The notes below the pieces were generated by a model that was given only the letters and a program-made list of their open reading frames with translations, had not been told where the DNA came from and did not search any database. From NCBI GenBank assembly GCA_012719115.1, contig JAAYAZ010000122.1, forward strand, positions 1 through 10,803: a DNA stretch of 10,803 nucleotides. The letters run 5' to 3'. The stretch is from Dehalococcoidales bacterium. GTDB lineage: Bacteria; Chloroflexota; Dehalococcoidia; Dehalococcoidales; UBA5627. Position 1 is the stretch's first letter; each line of letters opens with the position of its first letter. The translations under genes were made by a program, and so were the position numbers. Of this stretch, positions 1-7,814 are shown one piece after another.

Positions 1-69
1 GAGTCTATCTATCTCGATATAATCAAAATGATGAATTGGGTTAGCAATTATTAGATATCTACCGCTGAT

Positions 70-1158
70 TTAATTCTTATCACCTTTGGCAAAGCTCTTT
101 TCGAGATCTTCGAATAATTTACGCTGTTCTTTGGTAAGCTTTTCCGGTGTAGCCACAATCAATCTGACCAGCTGGTCCCCCTTGGCATTGCGGCGCAGGT
201 GTGGTATGCCTTTGCCCTTAAGCGTAAATATTTTCCCTGATTGACTGCCTGCCGGCACTTTCAGCTTCTCGTTTCCGTAAAGCGTCGGAACGTCTACTTC
301 CGTACCGAGGGCGGCTTGCGCAAAATTAACCGAGAGGTCATAAATGACGTTGGTATCATCTCTTTTGAAGAACTTGTGCGGTTTTACTTCTATGGCAACG
401 TAAAGGTCTCCGGGAGGGGCTCCTTTGTCGCCGATATCGCCCTGTCCGTTTAACTTCAGATTAGTGCCGTTATCGATTCCGGCCGGCACTTTCAGTTTCA
501 TATTGTGTTCTTTTCTTTCTTTACCGGAGCCCTTGCATTTCGGGCAGGGGTCGGTAATGATGTTTCCTTCGCCGTTACACTTAGGGCAGGAAGTAATGTT
601 GGTAAACTGCCCGAATATGCTCTGCTGGACGCGTTTTACCTTTCCGCTTCCATTACAATCGCTACAGCGGCTGGTCTGGCTACCCGGTTTGGACCCGCTG
701 CCGCTGCAGTTGGAGCACTGCTCCATACGGCTTATCCTGATATCGGCATTGCAACCGAGAGCCGCCTCTTCAAATGTAATGCTGATTTTTTGCTGCAGGT
801 CAGCTCCGCGTCTGGAACTTCTGCGTCCTCCGCCTCCGCCAAAGGCATCGAAAAAGTCTTCGAAAATACTGCCGAATCCGCCGCCAAAACCGAAATCTCC
901 GAATCCCTGCCCGAATCCCTGTCCGAATGTGCCGTCAACACCGGCATGCCCGAAACGGTCGTAGGCAGATCGCTTTTCGTCGTCCGAAAGAACACTGTAA
1001 GCTTCATTTATTTCTTTAAATTTGGCTTCGGAGTCCTCTCCCTGGTTATGGTCGGGGTGACATTGGAAAGCAAGTTTGCGAAAAGCCTTTTTTATTTCAT
1101 CGGCGTTGGCATTTTTGTTAACGCCGAGAACTTCATAATAGTCCCTTTTTGATGCCAT
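70..1158 (-). CDS. dnaJ: Chaperone protein DnaJ (type I Hsp40)
   Basis: This is a cytoplasmic co-chaperone that delivers unfolded clients to DnaK and stimulates its ATPase. All type I parts are seen in order in the 362 residues. The J domain (about 1-70) carries the HPD motif at H34-P35-D36. A Gly/Phe-rich linker spans about 73-112. Four CxxCxGxG zinc-binding repeats sit at 148, 165, 191 and 205, and the C-terminal substrate-binding domains follow. Length and N-terminus (MASKRDYYEV) are typical of the family, so the ATG start is secure although Shine-Dalgarno pairing is weak (GAGG lies 17 bases upstream). It is the last gene of the hrcA-grpE-dnaK-dnaJ block but is separated from dnaK by 200 bases with two hairpins. 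The 69 bases left of its stop hold nothing I recognise. Confidence 0.98.
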   Translation of the reverse strand: MASKRDYYEVLGVNKNANADEIKKAFRKLAFQCHPDHNQGEDSEAKFKEINEAYSVLSDDEKRSAYDRFGHAGVDGTFGQGFGQGFGDFGFGGGFGSIFEDFFDAFGGGGGRRSSRRGADLQQKISITFEEAALGCNADIRISRMEQCSNCSGSGSKPGSQTSRCSDCNGSGKVKRVQQSIFGQFTNITSCPKCNGEGNIITDPCPKCKGSGKERKEHNMKLKVPAGIDNGTNLKLNGQGDIGDKGAPPGDLYVAIEVKPHKFFKRDDTNVIYDLSVNFAQAALGTEVDVPTLYGNEKLKVPAGSQSGKIFTLKGKGIPHLRRNAKGDQLVRLIVATPEKLTKEQRKLFEDLEKSFAKGDKN

Positions 1159-1205
1159 ATTTTATCAGTTTCCGTCCTCTTATTAGGTTAGATATTATCC
1201 ACTAT

Positions 1206-1230
1206 AAAAAAGGGGCAGCGCCCCTTTTTT
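1206..1230 (-). terminator. Perfect hairpin in the dnaJ leader (terminator or attenuator)
   Basis: An 11-bp perfect stem pairs 1206-1216 with 1220-1230 (arm AAAAAAGGGGC) around a 3-base loop. The A-run and T-run on either side make it look like a bidirectional intrinsic terminator. On the dnaJ strand it ends in six U residues about 47 bases before the dnaJ start. It could stop leftover read-through from dnaK or attenuate a dnaJ-specific transcript starting near 1237. The structure is seen directly; the function is inferred. Confidence 0.75.
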
Positions 1231-1243
1231 AGTCAACCTTACC

Positions 1244-1273
1244 ATTATATATCATTAAGCTTTAATTACTCCA
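1244..1273 (-). promoter_or_regulatory. Possible dnaJ promoter
   Basis: On the minus strand a perfect -10 hexamer TATAAT (1244-1249) follows a poor -35 match TGGAGT (1268-1273) with an 18-base spacer. It lies downstream of the dnaK terminator and upstream of the 1206-1230 hairpin, so a transcript from here would run through that hairpin before dnaJ. No CIRCE element is visible nearby. The -35 is weak, so this is a tentative call. Confidence 0.3.
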
Positions 1274-1299
1274 GCAAACGTTTTTCCGGTTCGCTGAAA

Positions 1300-1344
1300 A
1301 AGGGGAGTGAAATGCCTGATAAAACAGATTATTCCACTCCCCTT
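1300..1344 (-). terminator. Intrinsic terminator of the hrcA-grpE-dnaK transcript
   Basis: A long inverted repeat lies 14 bases after the dnaK stop. Arms 1300-1313 and 1331-1344 pair over 14 positions, including a ten-base perfect GC-rich block (AAGGGGAGTG with CACTCCCCTT). The one other non-Watson-Crick position (1310/1334) becomes a G-U pair in the minus-strand RNA. The 3' arm runs into a short U-tract. It should end most transcription after dnaK and so lower dnaJ relative to dnaK. Confidence 0.8.
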
Positions 1345-1358
1345 GAATTGGAGAGCTA

Positions 1359-3275
1359 TTATACCTCTCGGAACTCCCCTTCTACGGTACCTTCATCGTC
1401 TTTTTTGGGTTCTTCTTCTGTTTGCTCGGACTGGGCATCAGGTTCAGCCTGTCCGCCCTGTTGTCCGTAAACCGAAGCGCCGGCTTTCTGCATCAGCTCC
1501 GAAAGCTCCTGAGACTTTGCCTTGATATCCTCTACATCGGAACCCTGGAGCGCAGTGCGCAACACTCCTATTTTATCTTCGATTTCCTTCCTTGTTTCTT
1601 CAGGAATCTTGTCTTTATTGTCGTTAAGCATCTTTTCGGCGCTGTAAGCCATGTTGTCAGCGTTATTCTTTGTTTCTACTTCTTCTTTCCTCTTGGTATC
1701 TTCTGCGGCATGAGCTTCCGCTTCGTGCTGCATCTTTTCGATGTCTTCTTTGCTGAGACCGCTGGAGGCGGTTATTGTAATCTTCTGCTCCTTGCCGGTA
1801 CCCTTATCCTTGGCTTTAACGCTTAAGATACCATTGGCATCGATATCGAAACTGACCTCGACTTGGGGCACGCCTCTGGGAGCGGGCAGTATACCATCCA
1901 GTATAAAGCGTCCCAGCGTTCTGTTGTCGGCTGCCATGGGACGTTCGCCCTGCAGTACGTGAATTTCAACACTGGGCTGATTATCCGCGGCAGTGCTGAA
2001 GACCTGCGTTTTTGAGGTCGGTATGGTGGTATTGCGGTTAATTAACGGTGTGGCAACTCCACCCAGTGTCTCGATACCGAGGGTAAGGGGGGTAACATCC
2101 AGAAGCAGTACATCTTTAACCTCTCCCTTTAATACACCAGCCTGTATAGCAGCTCCGATTGCCACAACTTCATCGGGATTGACCCCTTTATTTGGTTCTT
2201 TGCCGAAGAACTGTTTCACTTTTTCCTGTACCAGCGGCATTCTTGTCTGTCCGCCGACCAGTACCACTTCATCTATCTGTGAAGCTTTTCTATCAGCATC
2301 GGCAAGAGCCTGCTTGCAGGGCTCCATTGTTTTTTCTACCAGGTCCATTACCAGTTGTTCCAATTTAGCCCTGGTCAATGTTATATTCAGATGTTTGGGG
2401 CCGCTGGAATCAGCAGTGATAAAGGGAAGATTGACCTCCGCTTTTTGAACGCTGGAAAGCTCGATTTTTACTTTTTCCGCTGCTTCTTTCAAGCGCTGCA
2501 GGGCGGTTTTGTCGCCGGAGAGGTCAATGCCCTGGTCTTTCTTGAACTCTTCGATTAACCAGTCCATTATTCTCTGGTCGAAGTCATCGCCGCCGAGGTG
2601 AGTATCTCCGTTGGTGGACTTAACCTGGAAGGTGCCGTCTCCGATTTCCAGTATCGAAACATCGAAAGTGCCGCCGCCAAGGTCATAGACAGCGATGGTT
2701 TCATCCTTTTTCTTGTCCAAACCGTATGCCAGCGAAGCGGCTGTCGGCTCGTTGATAATCCTCAGTACATTTAAGCCAGCAATTTTTCCGGCGTCCTTGG
2801 TTGCCTGTCTCTGGGCATCGTTGAAATAAGCCGGCACGGTAATGACGGCATCGGTTACTTTTTCCCCCAGGTAAGCCTCGGCATCCGCCTTCAGTTTTTG
2901 CAGTATCATAGCAGAGATTTCCGGCGGGGTGTATTCCTGACCGCCCATTGCTACTTTTACTTCGTTATTCGGTCCTTTGACAACCTTGTATGTTTTTCTT
3001 TTGGCATCTTCTTCTATCGGAAGTTCGCGTCCTGCCGGTTCGCCCCATTTGCGCCCCATAAAACGCTTGATGCTGTAAATGGTGTTTTCCGGGTTGATAA
3101 TAGCCTGGCGTTTGGCAATCTGACCAACCAGTCTCTCGCCGCTTTTGCTGATTGCCACGAAAGAGGGGACAGTGTTTCCGCCTTCCGATGAAGGAATGAC
3201 CACCGGTTCTCCGCCCTGCATCACCGCTACTTCACTGAAAGTAGTGCCTAAATCGATTCCTATAGCTTTTGCCAT
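1359..3275 (-). CDS. dnaK: Molecular chaperone DnaK (Hsp70)
   Basis: This is an ATP-dependent cytoplasmic chaperone that binds exposed hydrophobic segments and works with DnaJ and the exchange factor GrpE. The 638 residues are full length. The nucleotide-binding domain shows the phosphate-1 loop GIDLGTT (6-12), the middle signature [12 protein letters not shown] (197-208) and the third signature [11 protein letters not shown] (337-347). The interdomain linker (389-396, VLLLDVTP) is followed by the beta-sandwich substrate domain, a helical lid and an acidic tail ending EGEFREV. Position 13 is Phe where bacterial DnaK usually has Asn and eukaryotic Hsp70 has Tyr. The ATG start is supported by AAGGAGG about 12 bases upstream. 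It lies 47 bases after grpE in the same transcript. Confidence 0.99.
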   Translation of the reverse strand: MAKAIGIDLGTTFSEVAVMQGGEPVVIPSSEGGNTVPSFVAISKSGERLVGQIAKRQAIINPENTIYSIKRFMGRKWGEPAGRELPIEEDAKRKTYKVVKGPNNEVKVAMGGQEYTPPEISAMILQKLKADAEAYLGEKVTDAVITVPAYFNDAQRQATKDAGKIAGLNVLRIINEPTAASLAYGLDKKKDETIAVYDLGGGTFDVSILEIGDGTFQVKSTNGDTHLGGDDFDQRIMDWLIEEFKKDQGIDLSGDKTALQRLKEAAEKVKIELSSVQKAEVNLPFITADSSGPKHLNITLTRAKLEQLVMDLVEKTMEPCKQALADADRKASQIDEVVLVGGQTRMPLVQEKVKQFFGKEPNKGVNPDEVVAIGAAIQAGVLKGEVKDVLLLDVTPLTLGIETLGGVATPLINRNTTIPTSKTQVFSTAADNQPSVEIHVLQGERPMAADNRTLGRFILDGILPAPRGVPQVEVSFDIDANGILSVKAKDKGTGKEQKITITASSGLSKEDIEKMQHEAEAHAAEDTKRKEEVETKNNADNMAYSAEKMLNDNKDKIPEETRKEIEDKIGVLRTALQGSDVEDIKAKSQELSELMQKAGASVYGQQGGQAEPDAQSEQTEEEPKKDDEGTVEGEFREV

Positions 3276-3322
3276 ATTTGTAATACTCCTCCTTAAATAA
3301 AATTAAAAATTGATTTTCTAAA

Positions 3323-3856
3323 CTATTTATTGCCGTTACCGACCGCTACTACAGCCGGACGTATCACCCTGTCATATAATTTATATCCCTTTTGTAACTC
3401 TTCTACTATCATTCCGTCATCACCGTCTACGTGTAATGCTGCTTCGTGCACGTTCGGGTCGAAGGCTTCTCCCTCGGTTTTAATTAATTTGACTCCCTGT
3501 GTTTCCAGACTGCTTGAGAATTTGCGCTCTATTAATCTGATGCCTTCTACCCAGGGTAAATCTTTTAAATCTTCCGGAACGGAGTCAAGCGCTCTTTGCA
3601 GGTCGTCAAGTATTGGTAGTAATGCAAGCAGTAACATCGAATTGCCGAACTTTACCGTTTCCTCTTTTTCCTGCTCTGTGCGTTTCTTATAATTTACAAA
3701 GTCTGCCTGAGTCCTTCTCCAGTTATCCAGATATTTCTCGGCTTCACTTTTTTCTTCCGGTTGAGCTTTGCCGGTATCCGCAGAGTCTTCCGGCTCCTTC
3801 TGTTTTCTCTTTAATTCTTTATCTTCTGAATCTTCAGGCCACTTTTCTTTTTTCAT
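3323..3856 (-). CDS. grpE: Nucleotide exchange factor GrpE
   Basis: GrpE is a dimeric cytoplasmic factor that releases ADP from DnaK and resets the chaperone cycle. The 177-residue protein has a very charged, disordered-looking N-terminus (1-40). A long helical/coiled-coil part follows, including ADFVNYKKRTEQEKEE (51-66). The C-terminal beta head holds GEAFDPNVHEA (129-139) and the family signature LQKGYKLYDRVIRPAVVAVG (154-173), which contacts DnaK. The ATG start has GGAG 11 bases upstream within the 21-base gap after hrcA. Position between hrcA and dnaK matches the common bacterial heat-shock operon. Confidence 0.97.
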   Translation of the reverse strand: MKKEKWPEDSEDKELKRKQKEPEDSADTGKAQPEEKSEAEKYLDNWRRTQADFVNYKKRTEQEKEETVKFGNSMLLLALLPILDDLQRALDSVPEDLKDLPWVEGIRLIERKFSSSLETQGVKLIKTEGEAFDPNVHEAALHVDGDDGMIVEELQKGYKLYDRVIRPAVVAVGNGNK

Positions 3857-3877
3857 AATTCATTACTCTCCGCAATG

Positions 3878-4927
3878 TTAATTGTTTTGCATCTTTTCTA
3901 TATTATTCTGTTCGTTCCTGCCGTAGAGGTCGCATATCAACTTGCTCATCATCGATGACATAAAGCTGATGGTAGAGATTGCCCTTCCATAATGCATGCG
4001 GGTAGGTCCCACTATTCCGATAGTGCCGATTGCCTCATCGGGTATACCGTAGCGGCTCATAACGACACTTAAGTTCTGAATGGACTGCGCCCGGTTCTCT
4101 TTACCGATAATTACCTGAACTCCGCATTCATCGAATTGATTTTCCATCATGGCTTCTATCAGTTTTCTTTGCTCCATAAGTCCAATCAGGCTGACTATTC
4201 GATTCCCCGTATTGAATTCGGGCTGATTCATCAAATAATGCAATCCGTCTATATATGAATCTTCATTACTGCGCTGGTCCTCAGTTTTCATCAAGTTAAT
4301 TATGCAATCGGTAACTTTCTGCTCGTTAGCGGATAGCACCGTTTTTCTCTTCAATATTTGCGATGCGGATAATCCGGCGTAATTTCTTACTGTTTTATCC
4401 GCTATACTTCTCAATTCTTCCTGAGTGACCGGATGTTCGAAGTTCACAAGTTGCTGACGAACAACTGCTCCTCCCAGCACCAGTACTGTCAACGCCAGAT
4501 GCTCCTGTAAGGAAACAAGTTCCATATGCTTAAAGCGGCACGACGGCGGTTTGGGTGATGTCATTATCGCTATATTCTGAACCCGCTGCGCCAGCAAAGA
4601 TACCGCCAGCGCCAGCCATTGCTCGATATTCTCCTCTACCTGATGAAACATATGGCTTATGAGGCGTTGTTCCTCGAGCGGTAAATCGACGTAGTTCATA
4701 TTTTCAACAAAAAAGCGATAACCCTTATCGGAGGGAATACTGCCTGCGGCATGATGCGGGCGTATTATATACCCGGCATCCTCCAGAGCGACCATTTCAT
4801 TGCGTATGGTTGCCGAGCTGATATCCAGCCCGCAATCGGCAACGACGCTTGCCGAAGATACCGGCGCCGCCCGGGATATGTATTGCCTGGTTATGGAACT
4901 GAGTATTGCTGATGTTCTATCGTTCAA
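3878..4927 (-). CDS. hrcA: Heat-inducible transcription repressor HrcA (TTG start)
   Basis: HrcA binds the CIRCE operator and represses class I heat-shock genes; in the families studied its activity depends on GroEL. An N-terminal winged-helix segment includes SSATIRNEMVALEDAGYI (about residues 36-53 of the 349-residue form), then GSIPSDKGYRFF, then the GAF-like inserted dimerisation region. The C-terminal part has the typical GPTRMHYGRAISTISF. No ATG exists near the N-terminus. A longer form would start at TTG 4948, but that codon lies inside CIRCE with only 4 bases after AGAGG. TTG 4927 has GGGAG 8 bases upstream and gives the usual family length, so I chose it. First gene of the operon; its 3' end is 21 bases from grpE. 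Confidence 0.93.
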   Translation of the reverse strand: MNDRTSAILSSITRQYISRAAPVSSASVVADCGLDISSATIRNEMVALEDAGYIIRPHHAAGSIPSDKGYRFFVENMNYVDLPLEEQRLISHMFHQVEENIEQWLALAVSLLAQRVQNIAIMTSPKPPSCRFKHMELVSLQEHLALTVLVLGGAVVRQQLVNFEHPVTQEELRSIADKTVRNYAGLSASQILKRKTVLSANEQKVTDCIINLMKTEDQRSNEDSYIDGLHYLMNQPEFNTGNRIVSLIGLMEQRKLIEAMMENQFDECGVQVIIGKENRAQSIQNLSVVMSRYGIPDEAIGTIGIVGPTRMHYGRAISTISFMSSMMSKLICDLYGRNEQNNIEKMQNN

Positions 4928-4941
4928 TTCTCCAACTCCCG

Positions 4942-4968
4942 TTAGCAATCAACCTCTTAGATTGCTAA
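4942..4968 (-). promoter_or_regulatory. CIRCE operator (HrcA-binding site)
   Basis: A perfect 9-base inverted repeat with a 9-base spacer, TTAGCAATC-N9-GATTGCTAA, lies between the hrcA promoter and the hrcA start. The classical CIRCE is TTAGCACTC-N9-GAGTGCTAA. Each arm here differs at one position, and the two changes are symmetrical, so the dyad is kept. Its place at the head of hrcA-grpE-dnaK makes autoregulation by HrcA very likely. Geometry and bases are seen directly; repression is inferred from the family. Confidence 0.95.
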
Positions 4969-4979
4969 AGTAATCATAA

Positions 4980-5007
4980 TTTATCATTTTATAAGGTTGT
5001 TTGTCAA
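4980..5007 (-). promoter_or_regulatory. Promoter of the hrcA-grpE-dnaK operon
   Basis: On the minus strand a perfect -35 TTGACA (5002-5007) is followed after 16 bases by GATAAA (4980-4985), a 4/6 match to the -10 consensus. The predicted start of transcription near 4972 puts CIRCE (4942-4968) in the first transcribed bases, the usual place for HrcA to block initiation. This is a vegetative-sigma-type promoter, as expected for CIRCE-controlled genes. Confidence 0.7.
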
Positions 5008-5081
5008 GGGACTTTAATAAATTATTATAAACTATTGAATGATTGATACTATTGTTATAAAGCTAAAAGTACTTGAGTTTA

Positions 5082-5111
5082 TTGACATCACATACTTAGT
5101 CGGCATACTAT
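5082..5111 (+). promoter_or_regulatory. Promoter of the divergent membrane-protein gene
   Basis: A perfect -35 TTGACA (5082-5087) is followed by overlapping -10 candidates: CATACT at 5104-5109 (16-base spacer) and TACTAT at 5106-5111 (18-base spacer), each 4/6. The predicted transcript starts near 5117, giving a leader of about 35 bases before the ATG at 5152. It points away from the hrcA promoter about 75 bases to the left. Confidence 0.6.
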
Positions 5112-5151
5112 CATATTGAAAAATGTAGGATTTGTTTTAAGGAGGCAAAAA

Positions 5152-6393
5152 ATGAGCGCTCCTAAAATTATCGGGGCTGTACTTCTCAGCTTAATTCTTT
5201 TTATCTCCCTCTGTGTTTTCGGTGTCGCTTTGTCGGTAAAAACAACGGCATTGAACGTTTCTTACGTGCAATCTCTGGTTGACGATATTCCGCTTACGGA
5301 AATTTTGGAAGAGGCACAGAAACAGGAGAATACAGCCGATTCCGAGCAGTTAGAGATTATTCAGGGATTGGTTGAAGATAACGAGGCAGATATAAAACAG
5401 CAGATAACCATATTCATTGCCGAAATATATGATTATCTGAATTCGAAAAGCGACAGTATTAATCTCAATCAATTGATACAAGATATATTTTTGGATGACG
5501 AATTTATCGCTACTATGGTTGAAAATGCGGATTTGAAGCCGGCGCTTGAAGAATTTGTGGAAGGCGTCATTGCCGATGCCGGTGTGCCTAAAGGACTGGC
5601 ATATGAAGAATACCTGGATGATATTGCGGCTGATATCGAAGTATGGGTAAAGGAACAATCGGACGACATCATTCCGCCCATAATCGATTATTACCTCGGA
5701 AATAGCGATACGCTCGATGTAACCGTATCCATTGAGGGATTAAATGATGCTCTGAAAGATAATCTGAAGCAATCTTTCTTATCATCACCTCCGCAGGAGT
5801 TTCAGGGCTTGACACAAACGGAACTGGGGCAGATGTTCAACACTCTTTTTGAACAGGCGTCTGCGGATATCCCCTCGTCGATAACCATAGACGAAGAATT
5901 TTTTGACTCCGGAAACGGAGAATCAATGGTGATTGATTTGTCGGAATACGAGCAGGCTTTGCATGAAACAAGAGACGGAATCAGAATATTCAACATCGCA
6001 TTTATATTGTTGATTGTATTGATACTGCTACTTGTAGCCGGAATAATTTTGATTCACCGCAGTCTTAAATGGTCTGCCCTCAATCTGGGAGTGGTCTCAT
6101 TTGTATATGGTGCCGGTTTGATGGTTTTCTATTTAAGCTCGATATGGATAATCAGAAATGCAGTGGCACAGCAGGAAATTGCTATTAATCCTGTTATCCG
6201 GGATTGGCTGGCACAGATGTCTGTCGGCGCATTGTTTCCGTTGCTGATACTGTTTATTGTTTTTATTATAATCGGGATTGCGTTACTGGCAACTTACTTT
6301 ATTTATAGCAGGCGGCAACCACTGGATACGGCACCAGTATACAGCGATGAAGTCGAATACAGAGCAGATGATATTAATAAGCCCTTCGAGTAA
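5152..6393 (+). CDS. Predicted multi-pass membrane protein of unknown function
   Basis: I do not recognise the family. The 413-residue protein starts with a hydrophobic segment (about 6-29). A long, acidic, mostly helical-looking soluble region follows (about 30-278, rich in Asp/Glu/Ile), presumably outside the membrane. Three further hydrophobic segments lie near 280-302, 308-335 and 358-386, with a short acidic tail after SRRQP. No Cys pairs, catalytic motif or repeat stands out. The start is set by AAGGAGG at 5139-5145, six bases before ATG 5152; an upstream in-frame TTG (5116) would place this ribosome site inside the coding region. It is divergent from hrcA with its own promoter, so a heat-shock role cannot be assumed. 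Confidence 0.85.
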   Translation: MSAPKIIGAVLLSLILFISLCVFGVALSVKTTALNVSYVQSLVDDIPLTEILEEAQKQENTADSEQLEIIQGLVEDNEADIKQQITIFIAEIYDYLNSKSDSINLNQLIQDIFLDDEFIATMVENADLKPALEEFVEGVIADAGVPKGLAYEEYLDDIAADIEVWVKEQSDDIIPPIIDYYLGNSDTLDVTVSIEGLNDALKDNLKQSFLSSPPQEFQGLTQTELGQMFNTLFEQASADIPSSITIDEEFFDSGNGESMVIDLSEYEQALHETRDGIRIFNIAFILLIVLILLLVAGIILIHRSLKWSALNLGVVSFVYGAGLMVFYLSSIWIIRNAVAQQEIAINPVIRDWLAQMSVGALFPLLILFIVFIIIGIALLATYFIYSRRQPLDTAPVYSDEVEYRADDINKPFE

Positions 6394-6520
6394 AAGAGTG
6401 CAGTTTTAGCTTGGGTCTCCGGTAAGTATGCATTAATATAACAGCCGGCTTATTTAACCTTTTCAATCTAATATGCTATGCTATATGAATTATGAAAGCT
6501 GATTTTAATACGGAGAACGA

Positions 6521-6895
6521 ATGAAACTCGGACTTTTGGAAATAGGTATAATACTTGCTGTAATTCTGGTTGTCTTCGGACTGACTCGCTTATCCAAAAT
6601 GGGCAAAGAAGAAAAAGAGCAGCAATATGTTAAGTATACCCCCGAAGAAGAGGCTGTCATAAGAGAGAAACGGCTGGCTCTGATTGCGGCTCAGGATGCC
6701 GAAGATGAGCGGATACGGCAAAAACGGCGCGCCAGCGGAAGGATGCTGGGCTACATTCTTATCGGGCTTGGTATTTTAGCCATATTCTATCTTCTTTTTA
6801 TCATCAAATGGGTTGCTACCAGCCCACTGTGGATATGGGGTGTTGCTGTTGTCGTTCTGGGTATTGTAATTGTATACTTAACACGCGGAAAGTAG
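6521..6895 (+). CDS. Small membrane protein with TatA/Hcf106-like N-terminus
   Basis: This is a 124-residue hypothetical protein. Residues 1-28 look like the start of TatA/Hcf106 proteins: a short hydrophobic helix (4-20) ending in Phe19-Gly20, then LTRLSKMGK, which resembles the TatA hinge and amphipathic helix (FG..KL...G). A highly charged helical stretch (29-73, many Glu, Arg, Lys) follows. Two more hydrophobic segments (about 75-97 and 102-120) are not part of normal TatA. It may be a Tat-like component, or the similarity may be chance hydrophobic patterning; no tatC is in the window. The start has GGAG five bases upstream. It follows the larger membrane protein by 127 bases; no hairpin terminator is evident in the gap. 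Confidence 0.8.
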   Translation: MKLGLLEIGIILAVILVVFGLTRLSKMGKEEKEQQYVKYTPEEEAVIREKRLALIAAQDAEDERIRQKRRASGRMLGYILIGLGILAIFYLLFIIKWVATSPLWIWGVAVVVLGIVIVYLTRGK

Positions 6896-6907
6896 GCTGT
6901 ATATCCA

Positions 6908-6936
6908 TTGACAGGCAACCGCTACGATGTTACACT
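6908..6936 (+). promoter_or_regulatory. Promoter of the nadK operon
   Basis: TTGACA (6908-6913) and TACACT (6931-6936, 4/6 to TATAAT) are separated by an optimal 17-base spacer, in the 90-base gap before nadK. The expected transcription start near 6943 leaves a leader of about 43 bases. This suggests that nadK and the two genes after it form a unit distinct from the membrane-protein genes. Confidence 0.6.
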
Positions 6937-6985
6937 TCTTTTTCACTCTAAAATGCGGCGTTTCTTTAGTAAAAGGTCTAAGTAG

Positions 6986-7810
6986 ATGAAAAATTTCGGA
7001 ATTGTTTATCATCCTTTGAACGAAGGAGCCTCGGCATTAGCCGTCGAGATAGAGTCATTTTTGTTGTCTCGCGGTCTTTCCGCTTGGCTATGTTCGGCGT
7101 GGGAAGGTGATACCTTACAGGAAAATCTTCCGCTTATGGACTGTGCTATCACAGTCGGAGGAGACGGCACGATACTCAGAACCGCCCAGGCGATTGCTCC
7201 TCATGCCGTCCCGATCATCGGAATCAATCTCGGTAAAGTCGGTTATTTAACGGAAATAGAGCCGGATGTGGCGATAGAGAAACTGACTTTAGTACTTGAT
7301 GGAGGCGGCTGGGACGATGAACGGGCGATGCTGGAAGCCGTATTGTTCGATGATGATAACAATGAAATTCGTTCCTTTAACGTGCTTAACGATATCGTGA
7401 TTGCACGCGGAGAAATTGCCCGCATCATAAATATAACGGCTGCCGTAAACGGGGAAGTGCTTACCACCTACAAATCCGACGGAGTTATTTGCGCTACCGC
7501 TACAGGCAGCACCGGATACTCGATGGCTGCCGGCGGACCGATATTACATCCTCAATCTCCGGATTACGTATTATCACCGATAGTGGCGCATATGAGCTTC
7601 GATAAAATACTCATTATATCACCCGAATCGGTAGTACGCTTGCAGGTATCCGCAATTCATAAAGCCGTTTTGAGCATCGACGGACACATCAGTCTGCCTG
7701 TAAACGGAGGATGGTCGATTGAAGTCAGACACAGTGATGTAAAAACCTGCTTCCGGAGGGTCAATCCGAAGGGATTCTATGCAACTTTAGAACAGAAATT
7801 AAAGAGGTAG
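6986..7810 (+). CDS. nadK: NAD kinase
   Basis: NAD kinase phosphorylates NAD+ at the adenosine 2'-hydroxyl to make NADP+, the only de novo source of NADP in the cytoplasm. The 274-residue protein has the diagnostic GGDGT motif (58-62, holding the catalytic Asp60). It also has GINLGKVGYLTE (79-90), LND (134-136, where LNE is more usual) and the nucleotide-binding DGVICATATGSTGYSMAAGG (165-184). Length is normal for the bacterial family. The ATG start has AAAAGG nine bases upstream. The next gene begins four bases after its stop and uses AGAGG in the last nadK codons as ribosome site, so the two are probably translationally coupled. Confidence 0.97.
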   Translation: MKNFGIVYHPLNEGASALAVEIESFLLSRGLSAWLCSAWEGDTLQENLPLMDCAITVGGDGTILRTAQAIAPHAVPIIGINLGKVGYLTEIEPDVAIEKLTLVLDGGGWDDERAMLEAVLFDDDNNEIRSFNVLNDIVIARGEIARIINITAAVNGEVLTTYKSDGVICATATGSTGYSMAAGGPILHPQSPDYVLSPIVAHMSFDKILIISPESVVRLQVSAIHKAVLSIDGHISLPVNGGWSIEVRHSDVKTCFRRVNPKGFYATLEQKLKR

Positions 7811-7814
7811 ATAA

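Noticed and set aside
41..49. TTAGCAATT left of dnaJ, like one CIRCE arm
   Set aside because: No matching right arm (AATTGCTAA) lies 9 bases on and no gene start is next to it; likely chance.
505..1152. 215-codon open frame on the plus strand opposite dnaJ
   Set aside because: It is a complement artefact of the DnaJ Gly-rich and Cys-rich region; low-complexity Ala/Ser translation.
5116..5151. Upstream TTG extension of the large membrane protein
   Set aside because: A near-perfect Shine-Dalgarno (AAGGAGG) sits inside this stretch, six bases before ATG 5152, and the predicted transcription start falls at about 5117.
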